Under the pieces are notes generated by a model, which was given only the letters and a program-made list of their open reading frames with translations, had not been told where the DNA came from and did no database searches. Source: Ceratothoa steindachneri (lineage: Eukaryota > Arthropoda > Malacostraca > Isopoda > Cymothoidae). From it: a stretch of 64,000 bases of DNA. Shown one piece after another: positions 45,176-57,186 of this stretch (positions are counted from its first letter, which is position 1; each line of letters starts with the position of its first letter). The stretch lies in the NCBI GenBank assembly GCA_963969495.1, contig OZ018320.1, positions 79,903,748-79,967,747 on the forward strand, given 5' to 3'. A program made the position numbers and the translations under genes.

Positions 45176-45434
45176 TCGTACGCACAACTTGTAAACTATC
45201 TCACTTTTTGAAGGAGGCAGGCCTCTTCTATTTTATTTGACTCTACAGCGACATTTGCCTTTGGTAGTAGTCACCCGATGGGCGATATGAAAATTTTAAA
45301 AAATACTCTCGCGAAAGAGGACTTTTTCTTCGATTTTCTTTCCCACTCTTGATCATTGCGAACAAGAAGTACGAACCAGATTTTCATCTTTACCATCTAT
45401 TTTCTTGAATGGTTAAATTGTTATCGTTTACAAT

Positions 45435-45545
45435 GACAGCGCAATTTAAATCGATCAATTTTAATTCAAAATTTCAGCACGTGATTTATATTTTGGAGTG
45501 GTTAGAACCTTTGTTCTTAAAGATTAGTAAAACTTTAATAAATTA
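45435..45545. other. Right-arm-only 115-bp segment
   Basis: About 115 bp between CGTTTACAAT and TATTTGTAGG; the left arm joins these directly (about 22990-23012). AT-rich, with no recognisable element ends. Confidence 0.7.
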
Positions 45546-48275
45546 TTTGTAGGTGGTTCAATCAAACCTTTACTTTAAACTTCTACTAGTTCATTACTTA
45601 TCCACCTAAGTGGTTTCAAACGAATCCAGATGAGCAAAGCAGATTTAAGTAGTCTTATAGAAGATGTATTGTACCTATAGGTTTTTTTTTTCATTTGCTT
45701 CATTATTTTGGAAAAAAAGATTAAAAAGTATATTACAAAACCACTAAGGGAATGATAGGTTAAGATTTTGTGCATATGAGAATTTGAAAAAGCACCAACA
45801 TATAAGGGGGAAAATTTTAGACGTTCAATACAAGGATGAGAATGTGCCGTGGTATGGAAAAGCAGTTGCAATTTTAGTCGCGGGCGTCTGTACATCTCAA
45901 TATCTCGGTCGGTTTCCGTTTTGATTTTTTTGGGGGTTTTGGCGATAGCATTGTAACGATTTGGCAGATTCTAACAAAATTTGAAACCCTAGTGTTGTTT
46001 TACATTCTCTTTCGAATGATATAATTGCCAAAGTGCTCCAAAGTTAGCCCGAAGATTATTTACATTTAACGAACTTTAAAATCTCTATGTTGTTAAACAT
46101 TCTCTTCCGAATAATATAATTGGCAAGGTCCTCCAAAGTTAGTCCGGGAATTATTAAAAGTTTTGAAAGTTGTGAGGTCATAAATCAGAATAAAAACTTT
46201 GGAAGCGCCTTTCACTTGTGTCCTCACTGAAATGTGAAATTGAAAATTGCAATAGTAAATTTTCGCTTCATTCTAACCTCAACAGCCACATGAAAGGGCA
46301 ACATCGATGAATTGCTTTTTATCTTTGACTAGGCCCATAGGCAGTTTCTATGTCTCTCTGTTCCTTTTATGCAACTTCTAATATATAAAATCATCATTTA
46401 CGCGAAATTTTTGATAGAGTCTATGTTCCTATATAAAGTTACTGGACAATGACCGAGAACACGACAATACCAGGATATCCGGCGCAGTGACGCCGATAGC
46501 CTGGTCGCAACAAGGAGTTCGGTGCTACAAGATGCCCATCACATTGCGTCATGTGGGTGCATTATTTGGCTCTTCGGGGCAGCCGTTGAACGCGTATAGC
46601 AACCGTCCAAGCAGTAATTTTTAATGTCACGCAGAAGTCCCACGTAGTGTCATGAACAGAGAGACCGAAATTTTATTCATCAGACGATGGAACCCTTTCC
46701 CCCCCATTTTTAAGTTCTTTCGCAACAAATCAATGATTATTTACCTCCAAGTTCATCAGCCACCGTCATTGTATGGCGCCGGCAAGTCAACTTAATGGGT
46801 CTCCTTTGTCTGTGAATTGGTCTTAGTATGAAGCTCTCTTTCATGAGGAGCATTTTCTACGTTTTCTTTAATCCAGTGATGGTTAATGATACCGCCTGAC
46901 ATCGCCGGCATTTAAAAAAGGCTTACACATTTTTAATTATTTTCTAAGATATACCCGTTTACTATATACATATTTGAGGGGCCTTCTTCGATGCTGAAAG
47001 TCTAGAGGAGCCAACTAATGATTAATATTGTTATGTCTTCAGTGTTATTAAAATGTATTCTTACACCTTAGTACGTATACGACTCTTCATTCTTGATTGG
47101 TGCGGTTGAGGTTACCCTTTTGGCGCACCGAATAAGACGGGCTCTAGTACATTATGTACCTACCCTATCGAAGGCGAGAGGATGGTAGATAATGAGTGCA
47201 GTGTGTAATACACGATGCACTTGAATGCACAGTCTGTCGTCTACTCGAGTCATAACCCACCTTCGTTTCACAAGCGATGGCTCTCAAGGGAGTGTATACA
47301 ATCGGAGACGCCAATTATAAGACCTACGGGGTAGGCCGTGCCTCATCCTGAGGTAAACTACATTTCCTGTCAGTCACGTTACATATCTTCCCTCATAGCG
47401 TTGCTCGGAGGTGCTACACCATTGGGTGGTAAGGAAGAGTCCATGCTGCCTTATCCTCATGCATGATATCATGTGCGGGATTGAGTGTGTTCATGAGTAG
47501 CCAAGTTGTATATACAACATGTATATTAAGGGGAATGAAATCGGTCAATTTTAAAGATGAAAGGTTGTGATAAAAAAAATCGGTTGAACCAAATTAATTT
47601 ATTGCAAAATGAAAAAAATAACCTACGCCCTGCCAATTCAACCATAGAGCTATTTTTAGTAATATATTACCATATTTTGGAATCCAATGAACATCCTGCC
47701 TTCTAATTGATTATATTTGTTCCCGTAACTGTATTCAAAGCCGCTCATTGGATATGGGCTTAAAAATCGGGAAAGCTTATTTTTTTCCAAATTAATCTTG
47801 TTACTAAATTAAGTTTTAATAAATGAACTAAATTCCAAGCGAGGATGAAGTCTTTTTTAATGGAACACCAAATCAAATGAACGCAAGAATGACGAAACGA
47901 ATGAGAAATACATATACTCGTCATTACTATAAGTAATAGAGGGATTGTAAGTAACAAATCATTTCGGCAAAAAAAATTTCATGTCAACTTTCGAAAAAAT
48001 TCTCTGGAAGCCATGCTTGCGCAAATATACCCATTTTTTTGCATCATAACCAGCAATTTTACCGCATGCCCTTGTTAATTTATGAATCAGGCTCTCTACC
48101 AATTGGGTGCGGGTTGGGAAAGAGGGCAATTCAAATTTGCTGAAAATTAAATCCTGAAGTTTGGTGATGGTGAGATTGCAAGTGAAGGTAGATTCTTAAA
48201 TCATAACTGATCCCACTCTGTGAGTTAAGCAAAGGTGTTCACATTGAAGTTGACGAGGAGAGGAACGAATTTTCT
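45546..48275. other. Right-arm non-coding DNA with empty Gypsy-A site
   Basis: No gene seen. At about 46964-46970 the sequence GTTTACTATATACATA is the uninterrupted target of Gypsy-A, carrying a single ATAGT (as ACTAT on this strand). Confidence 0.8.
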
Positions 48276-49010
48276 CATCCACTTCCACCAACTTCGATCA
48301 TTTGGCAAAGGTCCATGATCTTAGGAAAGGAAAAGGTGCGGGGATTTGTAGCCTCATCGCAGAGAAGAGATTCGAGCAAATTTTCTGGGTCCACATTCCA
48401 TGATTTGATGTAAGGGCACACTATTTCTCGCGTTGATTAAAGAAAAAGGCGGTGACATTTGATTTGAAAAAGAATGTGATTTGGTAGCGTCAGAAATGTG
48501 TGGTCGAGTTTTGATTGCAAAACAGTGAGGAATGTAGTTGAGGTTCGGGTAGAACTTGAGAGAGTGCAGTTTCTTCTAACTTTACCTTTAAATGGATGCT
48601 TGGAGAGGTAAGTTGCGTTAAGGCAACAGGCTAAATTCAACCACCTCGAGTGGAAAATGGGTTCTGGCTTCAAAGTTTCAGTTGCGGATCAATTTTCCCG
48701 CTGTGAATTGATTCGGCGACGAGGAAAAGGTACTTCTGATCAGACGACAAATATGACAACACTTCGTTTGTCACGCAATTTTTGGTCCATCTGTAATCAG
48801 AACGAACTCTTCATCCCATTCTAACTCTTTCACCTTTGACAAAGACTGACCTATTGGTCCCTTGAAAGAATTATTGCCCGTGGTAGGTTTATCGACGGTT
48901 TAGAATTAATGACAAAGGACGAGTTTATTTATATGGAGGTCACAAATTGACCAATGAACTTTTTCGCCTCGTCGATCCTCAATCTTTTTCAAGGTGCAGC
49001 CATCCATCTC
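48276..49010 (-). pseudogene. Transposon-derived pseudogene, right copy
   Basis: Mirror of 12900-13634 at about 96% identity. A one-base loss in the A-run near 48680 shifts the frame at the start of the 48437-48673 open part, and a stop replaces the continuation that remains open in the left copy. Confidence 0.5.
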
Positions 49011-49495
49011 TCAGACAAATACACGCAATTTACTGTCCTCACCTCGAGGAGAGAAATATAGGCTAAATTTTCTCGTTGTGTCTGGAGATCTGAGAGTGGC
49101 AACAGCTTAAATGGTCCGATGAAATTATTTGAGCCACTTCGAGAATTATCATGTTTGGTTGCTTTAGGTATTTTTGACAATATATACAATAAATTTAGAA
49201 TGATGAAATAGATTTACATAAGTCAGTCGTTACAGTCTTCGCATTTTTTATTTATGGACTAAGTGATGAAATGCGCGGTATATTTCATGATTTTATAAAG
49301 TTGAAATAGGTTTGTAAGTATACACCAACAGAGGCAACACACAGTCGAGAGAACATGGTTATTCCCAAGCGGAAGAAACTCCAAGAGAGAACATTGGATC
49401 AATTTACACTTAAAAACATTACAAGGAACATGCTACAAAATCAAGACCATAAAACCGGATATGGAAACTAAAAACAAAGAGGCGAAATGTCCCCC

Positions 49496-49816
49496 ATTAA
49501 GATCAAAAAAGTGTTACAAAAGTAAAGAAATAAACAAAAGAAGCGAAGTTCTCGTAACTAAAACATGGAAGAAAAGAACAAAACATGAAAAGCGTAAATA
49601 AAAGAGGCGAAGTGCCCAAAACTAAAAATGACGGAAAACAAAAGAATAACAAGAAAAGCGTAAATAAAAGGGGCAACGTGCCCCCCCCCCAAAATAAAAT
49701 GAAGGAAAACAAGAAAAGCGTAAATATAAAGGCAAAGTGCCCAAGACTAAGAAACAAAGGAAAATAACAAAACAAGCAGAGTGAAGATGAAAAAAAGGCG
49801 GAGGGTCCAAGTAAAA
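49496..49816. repeat. Degenerate tandem repeat, right copy
   Basis: Mirror of 12100-12420, A-rich on this strand, with the same repeat units and a shorter C-run (49681-49690). Confidence 0.72.
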
Positions 49817-50628
49817 ACCGAACTAAAACAAAGATAAGAAAGAAAAGGAAAGTCTTTGTATGTGTCACAGATCGCGCTACTGATTGGCTCGACTTGAATT
49901 TTAGGATTCACATCTTCCAATCAGAGCTCAAGTCTAAGATAACAAGTGAGTACGACATGATTGTTAAACGTAGCGAGAATCTTTGAGTCGATCCTAGTAA
50001 TGCTATTTTTAATCGAATCTATGTCTATAATTTCTTTCTATTCTGGATTTTATTTCTCACTAACGATAGCACAATTGTCCGTTCTAATGATTTTTATTTA
50101 CCACAACTCTGTTTGACTCTGGCCTTCCTTAATGTATATACTGTTTTTTAACCAATACACTGATTTCTTAGGAGAAATCCAAGCCAACTTAGAGGTTAAA
50201 TGGAAGAAAAGATGTGAGACGACATTTGATTTTGTAAATGTATAATGAATCTTCCCCTAATTTAAATTTTACCATAAATACGAGTTCTAAAAACAGTCAT
50301 AGTGGGCGCTTGAATGCAAATACAGATATAAATTTTCAATCAAAACATAATAAACGATTTAATGAAAATAAAAGCTCGTCATCTACTAAGAAACATCATC
50401 ATATCTCAAATGATTGCAAAACTTATCTACTTGAATAGTTAAACGAGTTAAGCAAATATTTGTTTATATACGGCAATTTAAAGACAGTGATTTATTTTGA
50501 TAAAGAAGCAAGTTAATAATTGTAGTCCTTATTTAATGCGTACATATAATAGACTTTTTTTTCCCATTTGAATTCCGGCCCCCCAAAAATATAGCAGAAA
50601 ACAAACCCTTTTAAATTCTGTTACGGAT
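49817..50628. other. 3' flank of right transporter copy
   Basis: Mirror of 10849-12099 without the 441-bp left-only segment; the joined site is at about 50355-50360. Confidence 0.65.
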
Positions 50629-53095
50629 TTAAAAACGTGTTTGTTCCGTCTCAGACTCGTTTGCAAGTCTCTTAGCTCCTCCATTCTTCTCCTCAAAGTT
50701 CCAAGGTTGGGGTTTGGAAGGGATGAACGCATCGTACAAAAAGCAAGAGGCCACGTTGACAGCAGCAGCCACATCAAATGCTTTGTTCCATCCATGATCC
50801 TAATAAGAGAAATTATACCCCAAAGGAACCCTAAAAAAACAATAAGGTCATGAAATTATCGAGAGGAGTTTTCTATTTGCTGGAAACGGGGCGTATCTAG
50901 GATTCTTTGGGGGCGGGGGAATTTCCTTTTATTTTCTCAGAAATTTAGTCAATCTTTTTGCTGGAATTCGACGTAATCCACGTCATAATTTTGGCTGTGG
51001 TTGTGGTTGTGGTTGTGGTTGTGGTTGTGGTTGATCTCTTCAAATGTATTTCGCGAGTTTGCACAAAAAAATCATATGGGACATTTTTGTGTTTCGGTCC
51101 CACAATGGGGTGCTAGTTGTATCCAGGCACAACCTGCTGCAGCTGACATCTGGAGAGGTGGTGGCTACTAGGGCCTTACTTCCTCATGGAGGTCTGCCTT
51201 AATTATAGATCATCTCCTCTGCTATGGAATATTGCACTGGCTCACTTTCGAGTGACCCAAGTAATCTCCTCTTTTGATGATCGGGCTCTTATATTTCCTC
51301 CTTTCAATAACGTCCTCACAAAAATGCCCATTGGCACTCATTAATAATAATAAAAATATGGTCAGTTTTCAGGTATCTAGTATTTTGGCAAAGGCCGGAT
51401 AATGAAATTCGCATAAAAAGCAGAATGACAATCGCTAGAAAGCTCGAAGCCTCTAACCTCCGTTCCTCTTTTGAGGTGGAACAGTGTAGTACTTTTAAAA
51501 GCAACCAGAGACCAAATATCAATCGCAGTGAGGGAGGAGGGGTTCACCCGTTCCATGTCAGCAGGGTGTAGGAAAATAGATCCCCTTTCGGCAAGTTCAA
51601 AGACGGAAGAGTAGATATGTTGTGTGTGTGAAGAAAGGCGGGGGGGCAGAAAGAAGAGACTCCGGTGTTGTGATTGGTTATGTGTGTGATGAAGTGTGCA
51701 AGTATCTACCTCCTCTCGTAGGCAAAGTCACGTACGCTGAAGTTTTGCGATCGTGGTCAATGAGCATAACCCGACACCTAGGCGTTGGAAGTCCAAAGCC
51801 TTATCGGCTAGGCTAAATAGAGCTGTTGCTTTATATGATGGGTATCCGCATTCGTTTTATTTGTTAGTCAGTTCATCGATCCAGGGGATACTGTTTTCTA
51901 ACTTCAAATACTGGATTATATTTGGACATAAGAAAAATATTTAACTACTTCTTACTAATTCGAGGAGAGCCGAGATGATTGAGGGTGCAAGAGCTGCTCC
52001 AATATTTCCTATGGCCATCAGTCCCATGGAGGTTGCTGCATATAGGAGGAATAAATTCATTTTTGAATATACTAAGAATATATTCACTAATTTGCCTCTA
52101 TACTTTGCGCCCTCATAATGTTAGGTATTATCACATGTATGGCAGGCAAACACTTCGATTGTTCAGGATTATCAGAAGGATGGCAATCAAGCCTTGATTG
52201 GTAAGGATTAAGAGAATGATGGTAGTCTAAGGCTTCGATTGGTAAGGATTATCAAAATGACCGTAGTCAAAGACTTCTATTGGTAATTATTATCAGATTG
52301 ATGGCAGTCACAGACCTTTATTGGTAAGGATTAGCAGAACGATGGCACTCAAATACCTCATTGGGGAAGATTATTAGATTGATGGTAGTCATACTCCGAT
52401 TAGGAAGGATTACCACAATGATGACAGTCAAAGACTTCGATCGGTAAAGATGATCGGAAATTTGGCAGTCCAAGAATTCGATTTTTTCCATACCACACCT
52501 AACATTTCTCGCTTAGTAATCAGACAGATTTGGTTCTTTTGGGCAATTATTGTTTGTTTTTAATTTAAATATGAATGATAATTGCTGTAACCAGCAATGG
52601 ATTTTTCGCTCAAGGCACAATTTTGCGCCATAGGAGAGGAGAGAAAGAAGCCAAAGAGGGACCGAATGAGGAGTAGAAAAAGTATTGAGAATGAGCAATT
52701 TCGTAAAAAACAAAACTTGCCATCCTAAATATCTTGACCGGGTTTGTGGGTTTTGAACAAGTTCGAACAGAGAACAGATCGCTACCTAATTCTACGAAAC
52801 TCTATCTGAATTTCAGCATTATTCCAATTTTAATTCCAGTCATCCTCCAATCCTTTTTGCTGCCTCCCTTCCCAAAGACGTTACTTAGAAGCGAAGAGAG
52901 ACAATTCCATGTTTTATTTCAAATTTCATTTGTTCATACCTGTGTAATTTGGTGCTAAGTCGACGGGACTGACCAAGTAGCTACAGCCCGTTCCAACACC
53001 TGTCATTCCCAGCAATAGCCATATAATTATAATTGCCACCGAATTATGTCCAGCAAAAAAAACAAATAGAAGAAAAATGGATGATACGCCAGATC
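50629..53095 (-). CDS. MFS (SLC17-like) transporter, last three exons, right copy
   Basis: Mirror of the left gene with every splice site kept: exon A 53095-52940, exon B 52035-51956, exon C 50799-50629 (stop TAA at 50631-50629). Exons A and B appear unchanged from the left copy; exon C differs by one Val to Leu change (GTG to TTG) and a silent change. Both copies could therefore encode the same carboxy-terminal membrane helices. As in the left arm no upstream exons were recognised. If the inverted repeat is real this would be a duplicated gene end; if it is an assembly artefact this is the other allele. Confidence 0.68.
50994..51033. repeat. (TGTGGT)n microsatellite, right copy
   Basis: Mirror of 10436-10484 with slightly fewer units. 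Confidence 0.9.
51731..51816 (-). mobile_element. tRNA-like SINE head remnant, right copy
   Basis: Mirror of 9655-9740 with a few substitutions and one extra base in the T-arm region. Confidence 0.42.
52124..52468. repeat. 41-bp minisatellite, right copy
   Basis: Mirror of 9003-9347, same unit count. Confidence 0.85.
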
Positions 53096-55150
53096 CTGAT
53101 GAGGTTAATAATTATTAATCCCTGACATGATTAAGTCCTTTTATTTTCTAACCTATAATTCGGATATAACTTGAGATATAACTTGCTCATATCTAAAGAT
53201 GATTAAAGCTTAAATAATTATTTCCACACATGTGAGTTCTCGAAAAGTTTATCATTGATTTAGATTTAAATTTGTACTCTTGTGTCTGAATGGGATTCAA
53301 TGAAATTATGAGGGGATTTTAGCCCCTAATAGATTCATTGATTCTTATTTACAAATTCCCACCAGTTGCTTTCATTCCCCTTGCTGGAAAATAATGTCCT
53401 TTCGATTTCGACTTCTAATTAAAGCCTCATTGCAATAGAGTGAATTACTCCTGTTTAGTAAAGGGTATTATTGAGTGTGAAGTGAGATGATGCAGTGATT
53501 GAGTGTGAATACTTGAAATCTAGAATCATGTGTATGAAATTGTGATTTACTAGATGAAACTATTGTGATTGTACCATATAACTACTGCAATAGTCTAAGT
53601 AACGATGAAAAAGAGTGGTTTGGAATAACTTGCAACGAAATTAGTAATGGGAATCGGGCGATGGTTGTATGATGCACAAATGCGCGATAAGACCAAAGAA
53701 AGAAGGATACCATACCCAGAACTGCTGGTACACCTTGAAATAATGAAACTGGAGAGAGGGATATGTTTCTACTCTCACAAACCCGGTATGTGGGAACCAA
53801 ATTCTTTCAGTACCAAGATTTCTTTAAGTACACGAGAACTACACAAAAAAAAAGAAAGGTAAAACAAAAGAATGGTCTATTTGCTCCTGTTGAAAAGGAT
53901 TTTATTGAGGAATGTGGTTAAAGTAAAATGTGAATAAAGATGAGACAATCTCACTACATAAATGCGCTGTGTAAGATTAAATTGGTTGGTGTGTGGAACA
54001 AATTTCAGTAACTTATAGTGGGCACTGTAATAACTGTTTTATGCTAAAATTGTAAATAGAAAGTGGAATGGTGGATAAAGAAAGGATGATGGAGGAGGTA
54101 AGGTGGAGAAGAATACGCAGGCTTATATCGGCTAAACATTGATTGGGGCAAATAGATAATGCCAGAGAGATACGGTGGAATGCACAGGAGGCAAAAATAA
54201 GCAGTGAATTGTGTGATGGCTCAAACTAAGAAAGCATAAAATGTGAAGGAAGGTGAGTGTAGGTACAGAAAGAAGCAGGTAATATTGTGGAAAGAGGTGA
54301 GAACACCGAAATACCGAGAGAGTATTTATGGGTAATTAGAATGTTAATTGTATATTTCTGGGGTAGTTGATATGTTGTATAATGATGGTATGTATGGAAG
54401 AGGAAATAAATATGAATAGATTTGGTGTTGCAAATTGGGTTCTGTATTCGACTATAGCACCTACGCCAGAGGTTGTTACTACTGTAGGAAATGGCAAGAA
54501 AAGTGAAAGACTGCTATAGTGTGTGGTATATTAGCCGAAATGCAAGAACTGCTGTTGTTGGTGTTATTTAAAATGTAGCTGTTGTGGTCGTGTTTTAAAG
54601 CTTTTGAAAGTGCAAAAGTGGCTAAAAGTGAAAAGATCCTGTGAAACTACTTTTGCACAATTGTAAAGTATAGAAGCGAGAAAACAAGAGCCACTTAGGA
54701 ATAAGTCGGCTGAGTGTTGAAGGCAGGTAGGTGTATGAACGAGCTGTGTGTTTGAATTAAGTATTGCAGTGAGATAGCTGGCAGAGAAAGCAAGAAATAA
54801 ATCGATCTAAACTGAATGTTAAGTGTGTTGAATTGAAAAGGAAATGATGAACTTTTTGAGAAGGAAGAACTATAAATTATTGTCAAATTGAAGATTAATT
54901 ACACGAGTGAAAGTAAAGTGCATAGTTGGGTAAAAGATGGCGTGAGTGAGTCATTTTGATATACGTGGGCATGTGAGGTAGGAGAATGTGATTTTTCCAT
55001 GGTTTTTAATGTCATTATGATAAGAGCACACAAAGATGTATAAACGGGGGGTGAAAAGAGGGGTGAAGTTTAAACGAGGGAATCCTTCGCTCAAACTTTG
55101 TAAGAAGAGATCCGTGAAGAAAGTTGTGAAGATATCATCATCTTCCTGGA
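53096..55150. other. Right-arm AT-rich DNA, no gene seen
   Basis: Mirror of 6321-8375 at about 99% identity. Confidence 0.6.
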
Positions 55151-55331
55151 TTTTTTTCATCATGATAAGCTTGGGGCCGCAAGCTACCATGTAGGTTGGT
55201 AACTAGGAGTCTTCAACGAACGTATCCAACACTGGGTTTTTAGTTACCGCGTCTGGAATCGAACCTTTTGTTTTAAAATCCAGCACGCTCTCCACCTACG
55301 CTTCCGAACGCCCCGAAGATACGAGCATAGG
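55151..55331 (-). mobile_element. SINE-2, right copy
   Basis: Mirror of the tRNA-derived SINE at 6140-6320, B-box match GGAATCGAACC on this strand at about 55255-55265. Confidence 0.58.
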
Positions 55332-55415
55332 AAATGAAAATATGTGATGACATTAGACATAAGGAAAGGTAATGTCGCATTTTACGTAAATTATTTTAAT
55401 AAACATATTTACTCT

Positions 55416-55831
55416 CATAAACATTATGGCCATCATTAGGGATTACATTTGCCCACCGCGAAACCAGTTTGTTGATTACACGGAAAAGGTTTTGAGTAGA
55501 GAAAAGGAAATCGAACGCTGTCTCGACTTCTTTATTATTTCTGAATGTTTCACCCCCACCCCCTTTTTAGTTTTCAGGGGAGGTGAATAAGTGAAAACCT
55601 GGTGGTTTTAATTCTGGTGAGTAAAGTAGGTTAGGTAAAACCTCCCAGCCTAAAGACCTCATCTTTACTTGGGTTGCCTTCTCTGAAGGTGGCCTTGCAT
55701 TATCTTGTTTCGGAATGACCCTCTTTCGGTTGATTAGACCTGGATGTTTTTTGGCGCAGAATCTGATTTACACTTTCATGCTGTTGTTAGCAAGGAGGAT
55801 CAGAGATGGTTTTTCCCTGGTTCATTACAAG
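55416..55831 (-). pseudogene. Mariner relic, right copy
   Basis: Mirror of the mariner C-terminal relic at 5640-6055, with the same breaks plus a few substitutions. Confidence 0.75.
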
Positions 55832-56093
55832 TGTTGCCTTTATAAAACATAAAGCATGAAATATCGAATATGTAACTCAGTCAAGTACTTGTATTCTATG
55901 GGTTATGTGATAGAGAAGAGTAAAAAAATGTGACTTTAGCCATCAAGAGTAAACACGATTATCTCAACGTAAACTTCGACATTTAACGTTAAACTATCAA
56001 TTTTCTGTTAAGGCAAACTTCGTGTTTTTCAGATGGAGGAGAATACATAATTATAATCTGTACTCAAGATCGACGCCAATTACTACTCCTTGA

Positions 56094-56094
<1 letters not shown>

Positions 56095-56158
<64 letters not shown>
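56095..56158. repeat. (TA)n microsatellite, right copy
   Basis: Mirror of 5316-5373, about 6 bp longer. Confidence 0.95.
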
Positions 56159-56162
<4 letters not shown>

Positions 56163-56659
56163 AAAACAAGCAAGGTTAAACGTACAATTCAATTCTGCCG
56201 CCATACTTCCAAGTGCAAGAGGACGGAGCCGAGCAACAGAACAAGCTTAAACAATGCAACGCGAACTGGTTATCACCATGAGAAAGGAGCTTAACCTCCT
56301 CCCACCACCCTGCCCTAATCGGAGTTAGTTCGCCTACACGCTTCCATTTTTCCTTCGTTAGTAAGTCTGTAACCAAATATTGTTATAAATAAAACAATTT
56401 CTTGTAACATTGTCCACTTTGCCTTTGAAGATAATACGTGCCGTATCGAAACGCGCCAATTTTATAAGGTATTATAAAAAATGCATTAAATTAATAATAT
56501 CTTCCTTAAGATAAAAAAAAAGCTTAAGTTTTCAATGAACTTCGGGCAGCGTATTTACGAGTAGACGCGAGAAGAAAAGGCGATAGACGACAAATCGAGA
56601 GGATTAAAAAGAAAATTACTAATACAAAATTTACAAAAATAGCCGTCGCTTTCAATAAA

Positions 56660-56812
56660 ACCTGCACTGATTAACAGTGCCTCAGTGTGTTTGGTTCGAA
56701 TCCCACCCATGTACGGAATTTTTGCGAATTAGGAAATAACATTTCCGAAGAAAAATTATCCTGTTTTACTGTTTCTTGCGGTTTGCTGGATTCATTTCAT
56801 CATTCTTTCACG

Positions 56813-56860
<48 letters not shown>

Positions 56861-56875
56861 CTTTCATGAACTCGG
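56660..56875 (+). mobile_element. tRNA-derived SINE with inverted (TA)n tail
   Basis: Mirror of the SINE at 4563-4805; the B box GGTTCGAATCC is at about 56693-56703. The body runs to CTTTCACGTTCA (56814), then a short (TA)n (56816-56856), then AAATCTTTCATGAAC (56856-56871). That last stretch is the reverse complement of the normal SINE end, so tail and last 12 bases appear inverted in place between GTTCA and TGAAC. Confidence 0.68.
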
Positions 56876-57113
56876 ACTGTAACTTCTGAGCCCGAGTCAA
56901 GCGCGTGTGAACGTCTGCTACGAATCATATTTTTGGACAGGGCACTTCTTAGACGACCGCCAAACGCTGAACGAAAATATATGAAGTGCGACCAGGCACA
57001 ATAAAAGGAGCCCGAGTTATTAGCTGCAACTACTTACTTGTAGTCAGTGTTGGCAGAAATTAAATCAGTGTCGATGAATAGGCCGAGGGGTGGTTGGAGT
57101 TTTCCCCGAATCT

Positions 57114-57114
<1 letters not shown>

Positions 57115-57181
<67 letters not shown>
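57115..57181. repeat. (TA)n array on 5' side of PLE-2
   Basis: TA dinucleotides interrupted once near 57120 (TATATTATA). The outer flank CCCCGAATCT equals the left-arm flank at 3755-3764. Confidence 0.95.
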
Positions 57182-57186
<5 letters not shown>

